NCBI GenBank assembly: GCA_001247695.2
Contig: LGRX02034676.1
Span: 1 to 64,000, forward strand
DNA: 64,000 nt
Origin: Cymbomonas tetramitiformis
Taxonomy: Eukaryota; Chlorophyta; Pyramimonadophyceae; Pyramimonadales; Pyramimonadaceae
Direction of reading: 5' to 3'
Part shown: positions 34,801 to 43,017 of the stretch, in pieces
Position numbering within the stretch: the stretch's first letter is position 1
Layout of the letters: each line of letters begins with the position of its first letter
The notes under the pieces: generated by a model
The model's input: the letters and a program-made list of their open reading frames with translations, nothing else
Told to the model about the DNA's origin: nothing
Databases searched by the model: none
Position numbers and translations under genes: made by a program

Positions 34801-36171
34801 TGGCTTACTACAAAGCGACTGGCAGTTAGCAATCATTATTTGCATATGTCAATACATATGGCATACACCGTGAGATTATATACCACATCGACTACGTACC
34901 GTTCGATGTTCATTCGGTATAACTTGCATATAAATATATTATACAAAGTACCCGTTATAAGTATTATGGTGCGATGCACCAAGGAGGTACGAATCACGGA
35001 ATGGCAACATAATACGGCATGTCGAGTCGTATAATAGGCTTGGCACAAGCGCGCTACCTCATTATCGTAGTGTGGAAAACGAGCGAGTAGGTTCCAAAGC
35101 CCCACTCAGGATCGAATCGCAACGTTGTTGCATACTCTTTTCAGATTGTTATATAGCCTGGTTGTCGCTGTGCAAGAAAGGTTGCGATACGACGACCCTG
35201 CATATATTATACCGCTACGGTGTGCGACGTAGGTTGAGGATTGCGTTTCTGCACGGTGCGCACTTTACGACGCAGTGATACATCTCGCACATGCATCATA
35301 TGTTAATCACAAGATGACGTGCCGCATTCCACAAGTCTCGCAGGCCCCGTCGCGCCGGGATAAGCGTCATGTTTGTCATGGTCTAGGTGATCCTGGATGC
35401 CTCTAATATATGGTGTCATGTCAATACATTTGTATTCGATGTGGTGGTGTTTTTAGAGTGATATAATGTTAGAAACCCAATGATTCGCGCCCGTGGTCGA
35501 ATTTTGACATGATTTCATGAACTTTAGGGGTCACCATAAACGGCGTGCGCGATCACACTTGCCATGCCCGAATCCCCATACCGACCTCACAGTTTTTCAA
35601 CCGAACTTATGCCTTACAACACCTCTAGGTGCGTGATCGTCAATTATAGACCATTAACTCCGTCTTAGATAGACCGCTTTGAAGACCACATTAATAGTAT
35701 TATGGGTAATACTATGCGTCGACGAATAGAGACTAGGAGGCATATTTGTTGGAGCTCGTTTCGTCACGTAGTCACGATATCATGTGGCTTTACTGAAAGT
35801 TTTATCACAATATCGTGTGGTTGTGGTTCTTTTTGTTGCCAAGCAAGGGGTGGGGCGCCAAAACTCACCTTATAGCTTGAGGAGGAGTGCCACTTGATGC
35901 CGAGGCGTGCCCTCACCACGTCACTTTTCTCCATGCGCAGTCGGAGCGGGCAGCGGGTGGTGAGCTGGTTGTTGGACGGCAACTGGATCTGTGCGAGGGC
36001 GGAGAGGAGAGAGGACTTCCCTGAGGATGTGTCCCCCATCACCGCGATCTCAGGCAAGTTGATGTACTCGTTGATGTTATGCTGGTGGAGGAAGTCAATG
36101 AATTCGCGTAGGCGCTCGTCTCCTTCGAAGGGCATGTCCTCCTCCTTTCCGAACTGCGTCTTCTCCGACAT
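13896..36171 (-). CDS. Dynamin-family large GTPase, six exons
   Basis: Exons by splice signals and frame: 36171-35869, 27541-27237, 27026-26954, 26463-26173, 25221-24061 and 14189-13896. All junctions are GT-AG and phases agree (0,2,0,0,0), giving 808 residues. The GTPase domain has the P-loop GDTSSGKSS (46-54), TTRCP switch I (71-75), DLPG (171-174) and TKPD (240-243). The DLPG exon joins CVILAVVPANVDFHN in the next. Exon 5 encodes the stalk, with the family's LPxF and PYTxNHY blocks; exon 6 is the GED (KRVIDEVPM). Dynamins oligomerise on membranes and use GTP to remodel or cut them; no PH or transmembrane segment is seen. Residues about 415-540 are longer than the family norm. An in-frame ATG at 36231 would add 20 residues. 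The sub-family (DRP, Mx-like or other) is undecided. Confidence 0.88.
14940..15680 (+). repeat. Repeat R, diverged copy 1
   Basis: Lies in dynamin intron 5. It shares CTGGTGGGACG, GTCAAGAGCAC, GTGATGAAGCACGGCGTGCTACTG and the TTCTCGGCTTTCCCTTGAC block with the copies at 23080, 31200 and 31940, but is the most diverged. Shared coding-like blocks separated by GT...AG-like junctions suggest a repeated gene fragment on the plus strand. The product is not recognised. Confidence 0.6.
15702..17282. mobile_element. TIR element A (1.58 kb), 4-bp target duplication
   Basis: Ends are TCTCTATTCGTCGA and its reverse complement TCGACGAATAGAGA, flanked on both sides by ATAT (15698-15701 and 17283-17286). 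Palindromes of the type AGTATTNNNNNNAATACT lie just inside the left end (two copies) and near 16465, 16862 and 17250. No intact gene is present, so it is a non-autonomous relative of the larger element at 27816-35732, with which it shares both ends and several interior blocks. It lies in intron 5 of the dynamin gene. Confidence 0.8.
15951..16400. repeat. About 183-bp tandem repeat inside element A
   Basis: CAAGTAGCATGCTAGGAATC-like anchors occur at 15951, 16135 and 16317, each followed by a block ending GAAGGTGCCAGGACCTGGCAGAC. The same unit appears twice in element B at 28404 and 28582, so it belongs to this TIR family. Confidence 0.8.
17829..18106. mobile_element. MITE, copy 1, with four-arm hairpin structure
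   Basis: Outer ends ATATAATGTAAACG(A/G)AACATAATTA are inverted repeats. Inside, each half is itself an inverted repeat: AATCCAACCGGTAGATAT faces ATATCTACCGGTTGGATT, and the second half repeats this with one change (CTACCCGTT). The DNA could therefore fold into a cruciform with several arms. No coding frame. Confidence 0.75.
18630..18907. mobile_element. MITE, copy 2
   Basis: Near-identical to 17829-18106 and carried along by the 801-bp tandem duplication, not by an independent insertion, because the flanking sequence is duplicated too. Confidence 0.75.
20335..20480 (-). mobile_element. Short retroposon T, copy at 20335
   Basis: Shares the constant end CACTCTGGCTTAC and the CCAAGCAACAGAGGCATC core with the other T copies. 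On the minus strand this constant end is 3', preceded by variable-length sequence. A GGCGCGACGGGGC block follows, as in the longer copies. Confidence 0.65.
20820..21860. repeat. Degenerate repeats with TTGGGTTTG hairpins
   Basis: Hairpins made of TTGGGTTTG-like and CAAACCCAA-like arms occur near 20885, 21278, 21465 and 21808 with spacers of about 10-17 bp. At least three are followed by a block like CAAAGGGCTTCCCGTGCGTTC and preceded by a TTATTTCTTTGGCAGATTTATTGGG block, so a unit of about 190-400 bp has been copied and has decayed. No gene is recognised. Confidence 0.6.
21095..21268 (+). mobile_element. Short retroposon T, copy at 21095
   Basis: The only copy in the opposite orientation: GCATGCCCCGCCC ... 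CGGTGTACATGTAAGTCGCGG ... GAGGCATC-complement ... GTAAGCCAGAGTG. The constant end is therefore on the right. Confidence 0.7.
22104..22353 (-). mobile_element. Short retroposon T, near full-length copy
   Basis: About 250 bp from the constant end (ATTCACTCTGGCTTAC) to a GACGAGGCGCACAT end that is shared with the copy at 33406-33655. These two are the longest copies and may be full length. I cannot identify convincing pol III A and B boxes. Confidence 0.7.
23080..23745 (+). repeat. Repeat R, copy 2
   Basis: About 660 bp nearly identical to 31200-31860. Conserved plus-strand blocks end at CTGCAG|GTAACTAA (23354) and GAA|GTAAGTAT (23504), good splice-donor matches. A later block ends TATGGTCTGTGCC...TTGTGGTTGGTAGC. 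One frame across the first block is open in copies 2-4. The product is not recognised. On the minus strand the left edge reads CTAAC-like then CCCCAG, resembling a branch point and acceptor. Confidence 0.7.
25255..25309 (-). mobile_element. Short retroposon T, 55-bp truncated copy with 16-bp target duplication
   Basis: The insertion is flanked by AGGCATGTGTGTGTAC at 25239-25254 and 25310-25325, a perfect 16-bp duplication. It begins ATAGTATTCACTCTGG and stops after CCAAGCAACAG. It lies in dynamin intron 4, about 35 bp from the acceptor of exon 5. Confidence 0.85.
25330..25830. repeat. GC-rich GCCGGGCC interspersed repeats
   Basis: Within dynamin intron 4, GCCGGGCC or CGCCGGGCCNATCGC-like words recur at least nine times in two clusters (25330-25480 and 25738-25835), separated by ordinary AT-rich sequence. 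Some follow each other with GATATCGC. They are not a regular tandem array. Function unknown. Confidence 0.6.
28055..28386 (+). repeat. HPE copy 1
   Basis: A 332-bp unit from CCGTAAGCGTACC to GTATACAAAAAA. It includes the hairpin with loop GTCCCAAGT (28057-28085) and the three-hairpin core (28275-28329). A GGATTGA/TCAATCC pairing brackets the middle. Used here as the reference copy. Confidence 0.85.
28404..28705. repeat. About 178-bp tandem repeat inside element B, 1.7 copies
   Basis: CAAGTAGCATGCTAGGAATC at 28404 and 28582; same family as the array at 15951-16400 in element A. Confidence 0.8.
28706..29721. other. Interior of element B without a recognised gene
   Basis: One AGTATTATGGGTAATAC palindrome lies near 28735. 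The rest shows no coding frame, repeat or motif that I can support. GGCCAATGGTACTTCTTATATCAAGGTATGGC-type blocks at 29510-29530 and 29765-29800 match each other in opposite orientation over a few tens of bases. Confidence 0.4.
31200..31925 (+). repeat. Repeat R, copy 3
   Basis: Nearly identical to 23080-23745, and directly followed by copy 4, so the unit is tandemly duplicated here. It interrupts the reverse-transcriptase-like gene on the other strand. The 3' block gives an open frame ending TARLRWQARRRIIVSWYGLC. Confidence 0.75.
31940..32640 (+). repeat. Repeat R, copy 4
   Basis: Starts TTGCTGGGGGATAGTAGTTAGGG. Donor-like junctions at CTGCAG|GTAATTAA (32227) and GAA|GTAAGTAT (32380) match those of copies 2 and 3. 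The frame 32238-32579 stays open across the second junction. More diverged than copies 2 and 3. Confidence 0.7.
33406..33655 (-). mobile_element. Short retroposon T, near full-length copy
   Basis: Matches 22104-22353 over its whole length (GGCTTACTACAAAGCGACTGG ... GACGAGGCGCACAT). Inserted inside element B. Confidence 0.7.
33787..34112 (+). repeat. HPE copy, variant 3
   Basis: Matches 47063-47409 in reverse. The core is at 34020-34074. It adds two perfect hairpins, CGACTTGT/ACAAGTCG and GAATGACAC/GTGTCATTC, between the core and the rest. Ends at GGTGTATACAAAA. Confidence 0.75.
34215..34742 (-). repeat. HPE copy, variant 2, within a 530-bp duplicated block
   Basis: Core at 34234-34285; GTCCCAAGT-loop hairpin at 34467-34492 with stem CTCAAA/TTTGAG in place of ACCAG/CTGGT. 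The whole block to 34742 is repeated at 37824-38348 with few differences. Confidence 0.8.
34788..34826 (-). mobile_element. Short retroposon T, 39-bp copy with 15-bp target duplication
   Basis: Flanked by TAGCAATCATTATTT at 34773-34787 and 34827-34841. Contains only the constant end CACTCTGGCTTACTAC...GACTGGC, so it is severely truncated at its 5' side (minus-strand orientation). Confidence 0.85.
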
Positions 36172-36870
36172 GGCACAGAGTGGAGTGTGAGAGGGCGTTG
36201 AGACTTCTTGTCTGGTCGATGCAAGAGACAAGGAATGTTAGTGGGAAAATCAGAAAAATCTAGAGAAGCCTGCTATCACAAATTTGGGTTGTCGCGAGCT
36301 TTGGTGCGTGTTTCATCGTAGATTCTGTTTTCGGTTTTGGTTATGGGGTGAAATTCACTTTTATTTTCACCCAAGAAACGAAAACAAAATCAGCACATCG
36401 CTTGCACGATGATATAGTGCACACCGACACTTTTCTTACACCGTAAAAGCACTTTCAAATATGCTTGTGAATTGCCACAACCCCGCACAAGCCGTGTAAA
36501 GTGTGAAAAATGTCGGTGAGATGTTCCAGTGACTTTTGCGTTTCGCGAGTGGAGATTTTGCCCTGCCCACTCTGAAATTTCAATACACACCATATTGGAA
36601 GACTCAGCAACGAGCGTATTGTGTTTATTAGTATATTAAAGTTTCACATATATATATATATTTGCAACTCTATCTTCCGCGAGTCAAGTATGCACCTCAT
36701 CAACTTTCGTGCCACACGTATTGTATGTTAGGGTTTAAGAATACATAAATCCCATATGTATAGAAGGAAATATAATTGAAACTTCTATTGTTTTCACCGT
36801 CATGAAGCTAATATAACCCCATGCTATAATGGACCCTTCCGACGATATTCTTACTTTCATGAACATTTTT
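36172..36870. other. Region upstream of the dynamin start
   Basis: Presumed 5' untranslated and promoter region of the dynamin gene. It shows a GTGAAA...TTTCAC inverted repeat near 36349-36374 and a TA tract at 36648-36661. No motif decides the transcription start. Confidence 0.35.
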
Positions 36871-36904
36871 GCGCGATATTGCGTACCCGTGTAACCTCTA
36901 CGAA

Positions 36905-37316
36905 TACGACCCGATAGGATTTACCCCGCAAATACACCCTCAATGGGGACATCTCACGTCAATTCCGACAGTGATTCGAACCCCCATTCACCCGAATAGC
37001 ATGTCTAAGGGGGTCAGATCCCCCATCGACACTAAAAAGCATACCCAAACCATATTCAAAGACCCCAAAGAACACCCCGACACCCCCCAAACCACACCCA
37101 AATACCCCCATTTCATACCCAATTCATACCCAAAACATACCCAAACACCCCCAAACCACACCCCGACACCCCCAAACCATACCCAAATCACACCCAAACA
37201 CCCCCAAAGAACACCCCGACACCCCCAAAACACCCTAATACCCCCCAAACCATACCCAAACCACACCCAAACACCCCCAAACCACACCCAAACCATACCC
37301 AAACACCCCCAAATAT
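36905..37316. repeat. C-rich minisatellite (G-rich on the minus strand)
   Basis: About 400 bp made of words such as ACCCCCAAACCACACCC and AACACCCCGACACCCCC with strong strand asymmetry: the plus strand has almost no G between 37040 and 37310. The minus strand is TTTGGGTGTTTGGGGGTGT-like and rich in GGG and GGGGG runs. Open frames here are low-complexity artefacts. Confidence 0.85.
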
Positions 37317-37564
37317 ATATCTAGGTGGAAATGGGGGTACCGTATAGGAGCCTTGCGCACCTGTACTGAAATGAGGTCTAGAATCGGCGCACTTATACTA
37401 TTAGGCGCGATTCTTCCCAAGGGGGGTCAGTATAACCGCGCCAGGCGTGATTATACTAGTATAATTTTAGAGTGATCTAATACTAGTATACTCGCGCTCG
37501 GCGCAGTTATACTGAAATCGGCGCACATATGTGCGCTGCGCACCTACACTATAACATAATCATA

Positions 37565-37780
37565 CCCTTTGCCACACCATGGAAGGGAGCACAGTATGTA
37601 AAACAGAGGCACCCACTAAAACAGCAGGCCTTGGAAGACTTTAGGACGGTATCAACCACCGCGAAGGGGAAAAAAACTATAAATTCTGATAAGGTGCAGG
37701 AATTATTGTGTCCCTAACAATCTCAAGAGACGCGACAACGAAGTGGGCACCCCTCACACGTTGAGCAGCACTTGATGCTT
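37565..37780 (-). repeat. HPE copy, partial
   Basis: Core at 37608-37662 (with CCTTGG...TTAGG in the second hairpin, a weakened stem), then decaying similarity through GTGGGCACCCC. It abuts the variant-2 copy that starts at 37824. Confidence 0.65.
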
Positions 37781-37823
37781 GTTGAATATATTTCTTATAC
37801 TCCCTGTCGCGCCGCGCACGGGT

Positions 37824-38348
37824 ACACAACGCTAAAACAGGGGCACCCAATGTAAAGGGCCCTGGAAAACCTCAGGACGGTATCAACCACCGCGGGGGGA
37901 TTGTGTCAACTCAATATATTGAGCAAGACAGTGCCCCGTTTAATTCCACAAATGTGATAAGTGGGCACACCTTAGAGCCTTGGAGTTACACTTTTGAGGA
38001 AGTCCGTAAAGTACACCTCCTTGTCCTTACAAACACGTTATAAAATATATCCAATATAAAATACAAATCTGCTCAAAACTTGGGACTTTGAGAGTACGCT
38101 TACGGAACGAACTCTTAGACAACAAGAATGAGCTAACCACAACTCCCCAAAGCTTTTTAACAAAGAATGTTGTGCACATCTTGAAAGATCTTGTGTAATC
38201 TTAATTATCAATCAGTTAATAATCATTGCTGATCAACTTTCAAAAATATCTAGTCAAAGATGAGTCATCAATAATAAAGTTTAAGTTGTCAAATATATGA
38301 CTAATTAAAAGTTAATGACAAATGTGACAAAGTGCCCAAATTAGACAG
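37824..38348 (-). repeat. HPE copy, variant 2, duplicate of 34215-34742
   Basis: Core at 37842-37893 and GTCCCAAGT-loop hairpin at 38077-38102. The upstream CCCTG (37803) can pair with CAGGGG (37839), enclosing a GC-rich hairpin, where copy 41309 has CTCT with AGAG. Confidence 0.8.
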
Positions 38349-38361
38349 TGAATTGTCTTAA

Positions 38362-38907
38362 CCCTTAAACCGTTTCCTGGGTCATATATGACCCAAGGGT
38401 ACCTAAAATTGATTTATGAAGCCGTCTAAAATCCAAAAATGCTTTTGAAAACAGTTTTGAAAAGGTCTCCCTTATGCGCATCAAACTGCGTGCCCAATGT
38501 CCCTCAAAACTGTCGCATGCTTCCAAGCTCGAACGATGAAGAGTGTGAAAATCGTTTGACACAACACACGGTTATGGTTTGCGCGTATAAATACGCATGT
38601 TCAACCCTATTTAGGTCACGTTACATCTTCAACACATAGCTAGGCGTTATGCAAAACATGCTAGGGTCATGATTAGGGTTTACACGGGGCAGTGAATACG
38701 CATTCAGCGCCGCAATGCGTGAGATATACATTCATTGGTGACATCGCACTTTCACTCGATGCTCAATTTTGAACAATGCAGTACGATGCGCCTTTGAAAT
38801 ACGTTTCAAGTGGTATGCTCAAAACGCAAATCGGCCTTCGTATGCGGCGGGTATATGGAAAACATTGACTTCAACCAAAACCAAAAATAGTTATGACGGT
38901 TTAGGGG
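38362..38907. mobile_element. piggyBac-type MITE, TTAA-flanked, 546 bp
   Basis: TTAA flanks both sides (38358-38361 and 38908-38911). Terminal inverted repeats are CCCTTAAACCGT and ACGGTTTAGGGG, and the left end continues into GGGTCATATATGACCC. A TTAA target with CCCT-type ends is the hallmark of piggyBac elements. No transposase frame, so it is non-autonomous. Confidence 0.8.
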
Positions 38908-39335
38908 TTAATCAGAAATCAACAATTGTAAAGTATAGGGAACACCATGATATGTCATATCACATTATGTCATATAAAAAATTGACCTTGAGAATGAAAA
39001 TAAAACAAATCTGATGACAATAGTGAAATAAATTATGAAGCAATGAAAAGAGTCGAAATTAATCAATATCGACTAAATAAATTCAAGATTAAAAATGCAC
39101 CAAAAACAAATAGTTGTAATCAATAATAAAAAACCCCAAAACATCCCACCCACCCTAAAATAAATAATGCAATGGGTGGGTGGAGTATATATAAGGAGTG
39201 TGTAAGCATAAAATGTAGTAAGGACAAAAGTGTAACACAAGGAGTCCTGAAGTTAATAACGTTCCGCCCTCACGGTTCAGATAAGTTAATAAAATAAGGT
39301 GAAACCACTATCATCATAAGTGGAAAACACTATCT

Positions 39336-41414
39336 TTATTTAAATGACTTAATTCGTGCTTTCAAAATTCTAATATTTTTAGCACGCCTGCGCGCACGAG
39401 AAGCTTCACGATTGCATTGTTCTTGTTCAACAAATGAAGCATTAAATCTATTTGCAGCATTATTCGCTAAAGAAAGCCAATGCATATTACACAATGTATA
39501 GTGTAAATATGTATCACGACGGTCAATACACCAAGCAGCATGACAATCAGCATAACCAGGTTTAAATCCACAAAGTGATGGCAAAGTAAATGCATAGGCA
39601 AAGAAAGCAAAAGGATCAAAAGCATGTTCATCAAATATAGTGGGTGAGTAAAATCCTAAAAAGGCGGGATCACACATAATATCAAAACCACATCCTTGTT
39701 TAACATGATGAATACGTTGTATCATGTTCACAAAATTATTTCTCAAAGGATGCTCACAATTTATCGCTATGTGATTCGGAATACTTCGTCCAACACCCGA
39801 AAACACTAGAGGAGCTTTATCAACTAGAGGTGTGATATATTGTAGAAGAACCTTAAGCTCAGGTCTTTGTTGCAGCCAAGCTAGTAGCTGTGAAAGTAAA
39901 GAAACATTATTGTTTATATGATAATCATGGTCTTCGACAAACATTTGAATAAGTTCTTGTACAATCTGAAAACGAGAGTGCGAAGATAGATGATATGCCA
40001 ATAGCGTTGTATTGCATCCATGGTGCAATGATATCGGAGATAAGCCAGATGTATCCAAAGAATGACGAGTGTATATGAATCCATCTTGTAAAGGTAAATC
40101 CGACTGATTATTTGTCATCGATTGATGTAATGGTGCAGGTGGAGCTGATGGGAGGTCCTTGTTGTTCATAGAAATCTGTTTGCCAACAACATGCAACATA
40201 AAATGGGCTGAAGCAATAAAAGTAAAGTAAAATTCTTGGATAAAAGCATGTGTAGTAAACTTGATAGGATTGATATGTAAGTGAATTGGAAAAGATTTCA
40301 AATCAGTAGCACGACGCGTAAGTAAGACATGCATGTCTTGAATCAAAGAGAATGTATATGCTCTTTCTAAAGCTGAAGGTGGCGCAAATAGTTGCAATAC
40401 AGCCAAATGTAAATTCTTTATTGAAGGTTCTTCTACGGCTAGTTTCATGCATAATTCAATTTGGTCCTCAAAATGATATCTTTGTGGGCATAACAAAGAA
40501 GGAATACCTTCAATCATTTTATCAACATCCTTAGAAGATGTGGCAAGGCGTGGAAGGTGTGAAGACACCGTAGTATAACTTGCCAAACTAGGTTTGGTGT
40601 AACCATACGTCTCAACAACCAAGTCAAAAGTAGAAATAGGAACGCCATGAAGTGCTGCATAAGTATTGAAGGGTGTATTAGACTGCATGGATAGTGCCGT
40701 CTGAAATAAAAAGTTCAAAACCTTATCATCAAATGTCCATTTTCCGTCGGAGGTCTGAGTAGGTGGTGGGAATAAAGTAATTATTCCCATTGTTCCAGTA
40801 GTCAATGAGCACATACGATTCCATTTGAGATATAGCTCAGAGTAATGATTTTGAGCATCAGAGATGTCTTTCTCCAAATCAGTAATACGTGTAAGCAATA
40901 CTCGATTACCATCAGCAAAAGAAGGTGTTGAAGTATCAACATTGGTAGCCTTGGAAGATGATGAAGGAGGAATACCATGCTGAAAGATACAAAAGCTCTT
41001 ATGGCAGTGTTTGAATGAACAAAAAGGAAGTTCATTGAAAGAAGATGGGTGAAAACGTGTCACGCCATACATATCAAGGCAGCGTTCAGGCGCTAAAGTG
41101 CAACCTGACATCCCACATTGTTGAATTAAACTCAACTCATCGGCAGGTTTATTGCGAATCCAATCAGAATCGGCGTGGACTCGCAAAGGTAGAGCTGCAT
41201 TAAAACAGATTGCCTTGCCTTTATTAAGTCCTTCTTGAGTAATGCGATTATCTTTTCGATTCAGAAATGTATTCTCATGCTTGTTGAATATATATATATA
41301 TATTTTTCTTTTGTATACTCTTTGCCACACCGTGTGTAAGAGATCACAATATGTAATACAGAGGCACCCGCTAAAACAGCAGGCCCTGGAAGACTTCAGG
41401 ACGGTATCAACCAC
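39336..41414 (-). CDS. Family C protein, intact copy, function unknown
   Basis: Open for 692 codons. The first 35 or so codons lie in an HPE copy and an AT tract, so the true start is probably later or in another exon. I do not recognise the protein. It has a CSFKHCHKSFCIFQHG cluster (a possible metal site, around residue 130), helical middle sections, and a conserved C-terminal half with IxxEHPxRNNFVNMIQRxHH, DPAFLGxYxPxxFDEHAxDPFAFF and LHYTxCNMxWLSL blocks. It ends in an Arg/Lys-rich tail (RRRAKNIRILKARIKSFK). The C-terminal half is shared with the copies at 42330-43010 and 44885-45895. The 3' flank has a CCCACCCACC/GGTGGGTGG hairpin and GTTCCGCCCTCACGGTTC, also shared. Multicopy and HPE-associated, so it may belong to a mobile element. 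Confidence 0.6.
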   Translation of the reverse strand: MVDTVLKSSRACCFSGCLCITYCDLLHTVWQRVYKRKIYIYIFNKHENTFLNRKDNRITQEGLNKGKAICFNAALPLRVHADSDWIRNKPADELSLIQQCGMSGCTLAPERCLDMYGVTRFHPSSFNELPFCSFKHCHKSFCIFQHGIPPSSSSKATNVDTSTPSFADGNRVLLTRITDLEKDISDAQNHYSELYLKWNRMCSLTTGTMGIITLFPPPTQTSDGKWTFDDKVLNFLFQTALSMQSNTPFNTYAALHGVPISTFDLVVETYGYTKPSLASYTTVSSHLPRLATSSKDVDKMIEGIPSLLCPQRYHFEDQIELCMKLAVEEPSIKNLHLAVLQLFAPPSALERAYTFSLIQDMHVLLTRRATDLKSFPIHLHINPIKFTTHAFIQEFYFTFIASAHFMLHVVGKQISMNNKDLPSAPPAPLHQSMTNNQSDLPLQDGFIYTRHSLDTSGLSPISLHHGCNTTLLAYHLSSHSRFQIVQELIQMFVEDHDYHINNNVSLLSQLLAWLQQRPELKVLLQYITPLVDKAPLVFSGVGRSIPNHIAINCEHPLRNNFVNMIQRIHHVKQGCGFDIMCDPAFLGFYSPTIFDEHAFDPFAFFAYAFTLPSLCGFKPGYADCHAAWCIDRRDTYLHYTLCNMHWLSLANNAANRFNASFVEQEQCNREASRARRRAKNIRILKARIKSFK

Positions 41415-41743
41415 CGCAAAGGGAAAAACCTATATAATATTCCGATCAGATGCAGGATTGATTATATATATAGTCTTCACTCTGGCTTACCACCACGCAT
41501 TGTGCGATATGTGCCAAGCAACAGAGGCATCCGATTGTCAAATCAGACCGTGATAATGCAGGATTGATTATGTCTCTGACAATCTCAAGATAAGTGAAAA
41601 GTGGGCACACCTCAATCCTTATATCATGCATCGAGTTTTGTCGTAGAACAAGTAGTAGTCGATAAGCTTAATCTAATATTATATCATATATTAAAGCATG
41701 CACACTGACCAGCACTTGGGACACTGGTGGTACGCTTACGGAA
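41309..41743 (-). repeat. HPE copy 2, interrupted by a short retroposon
   Basis: From TTTTGTATAC to GTACGCTTACGGAAC in reverse orientation. Core at 41363-41417. The insertion at 41466-41555 and its 16-bp duplication account for the extra length. It lies at the 5' side of the family C gene. Confidence 0.8.
41466..41555 (-). mobile_element. Short retroposon T, 90-bp copy with 16-bp target duplication
   Basis: Flanked by ATGCAGGATTGATTAT at 41450-41465 and 41556-41571. The uninterrupted site exists in the HPE copies at 28055 and 44532, which confirms that this is an insertion. Confidence 0.9.
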
Positions 41744-42329
41744 CGGTTTTGGAAATAATAACGTTCATCACGCCCTTCTAATTTAAAGTATCATTCAGTC
41801 GACAATCATTGCTGACGAATTTCGGATAAGATTCAGTCTTAAAGTAATTAGTTCTGACGTCATTAGTCATCAAGTCATCTAGTGACCAATTATGACCCAT
41901 CCATGGTAAATGACATGTGACCAAGTCATCAGTCATCAAAACATATTAGAAATGTTTGAAGTCATATGAAATCAATGTCACATAGTGACCAAGTATGACC
42001 TATCCATGGTGACTGCCATATTGTAAAATAGAACAATGATACATGTCGAAATATAAAAATCCAAACCCACCCACCCAACAAAATATATTGGGGTGGGGTA
42101 GGCATAATAAATACTTAGAATGTGATGTACAAAAATCAATATATGATGAAAGCTTTTATCATTGAGTGCAACTATAAGTGCCCATATAAAACTAAAGTTC
42201 CGCCCTCACGGTTCAAACATGCTCTCAATCGTACTAAAGACGATGGTAAGAAGGATATGAGGATTAGTCAAGTCACGAATCAAGAGACTCATAATCATTT
42301 AAAAGACTTAACCCTTGCCTTAACAATTC

Positions 42330-43010
42330 TAAATTTGCGTAATGCCCTTTTACGAGCTCGTTTATGCTCACGTTCACATTGTTGCTATTGAGCACATGAT
42401 AAAGTATTCAATCTATTGGCAGTATTCTGTTCCAAAGACAGCCATCTTATATTGCAAATAGTGTAATGTAAAGTAGTGTCAAAACGATCAATGCACCATG
42501 CTGAATTGTCCTCAGTATTTCCCGGTTTAACTCCGAGAAGTACTATAAGTGTATATGTGTAAGAAAAGAATGCGAATGGGTCATACGCATGTTCATCAAA
42601 TACATCGGGAGCATATAACCCCATAAATGCAAGGTCAATCGAAATGTCTGCCGCATAATCATTTAAATGATGAACTCTCTGAATCATATTCACAAAATTA
42701 CTTCGATATGGATGTTCAGTATTGATGGCTAAGTGATTAGCGACACCCCGTCCAACTCCTTTAAAAAGTAAAGGAGGACGGTTAATCTATGGTGTGACAT
42801 GTGACAATAAAAATTTAAGTTCCGGTCGCTGTTTTAGCCAAGCTAAAACTTGTGAGATTAAAGAAACACCATTATTAATATAAAATGCAGTATCTTCTGA
42901 GAAGGTATTCACTAATTGTTGAATGATCTGCAATCTCTTATTTGATGAGATGTGAAACGCCAACAACGCATTATTACAACAATATTGCGCAGCGATCATA
43001 TATATATATA
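42330..43010 (-). pseudogene. Family C pseudogene with two nonsense codons
   Basis: Aligns with the C-terminal half of the copy at 44885-45895. Where that copy has HVTPWINRP, this one reads TAG for the Trp (about 42788), and where it has FAQQQ this one reads TAG for a Gln (about 42386). The remaining sequence is well conserved, including the basic tail after the second stop. It is 5'-truncated at an alternating TA tract near 43000. Confidence 0.75.
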
Positions 43011-43017
43011 TATATAT

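Larger units (their letters stand above)
33701..35467. mobile_element. Nested TIR element, 1.77 kb
   Basis: Left end ATTATATCACTCTAAAAA...CCACCACATCGAATACAAAT and right end its reverse complement, extending to a TATGACACCATAT block: inverted repeats of roughly 60-70 bp with small gaps. It lies within element B. No target duplication is clear. The interior holds HPE copies, a T retroposon and a CTGTGCAAGAAAGGTTGCG...ACGCAGTGATACATCTC block that recurs at 46915-47050. No transposase is seen. Confidence 0.7.
27816..35732. mobile_element. TIR element B (7.9 kb), CTAG target duplication
   Basis: Ends are TGTCTATTCGTCGA (27816) and TCGACGAATAGAGA (to 35732), flanked by CTAG on both sides (27812-27815 and 35733-35736). 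The left end holds an 18-bp inverted repeat ATAGTATTATGGGTAATA around a 15-bp loop; single copies of this palindrome lie near 28735, 33290 and 35695. Several blocks at both ends match element A. The interior contains a decayed reverse-transcriptase-like gene, two tandem R repeats, two or more HPE copies, T retroposons and a nested TIR element. It fills nearly all of dynamin intron 1. Confidence 0.75.

Noticed and set aside
36869..37324. Pro/Thr/His-rich frame of 151 codons
   Set aside because: A translation artefact of the C-rich minisatellite, open because the repeat lacks stop trinucleotides.
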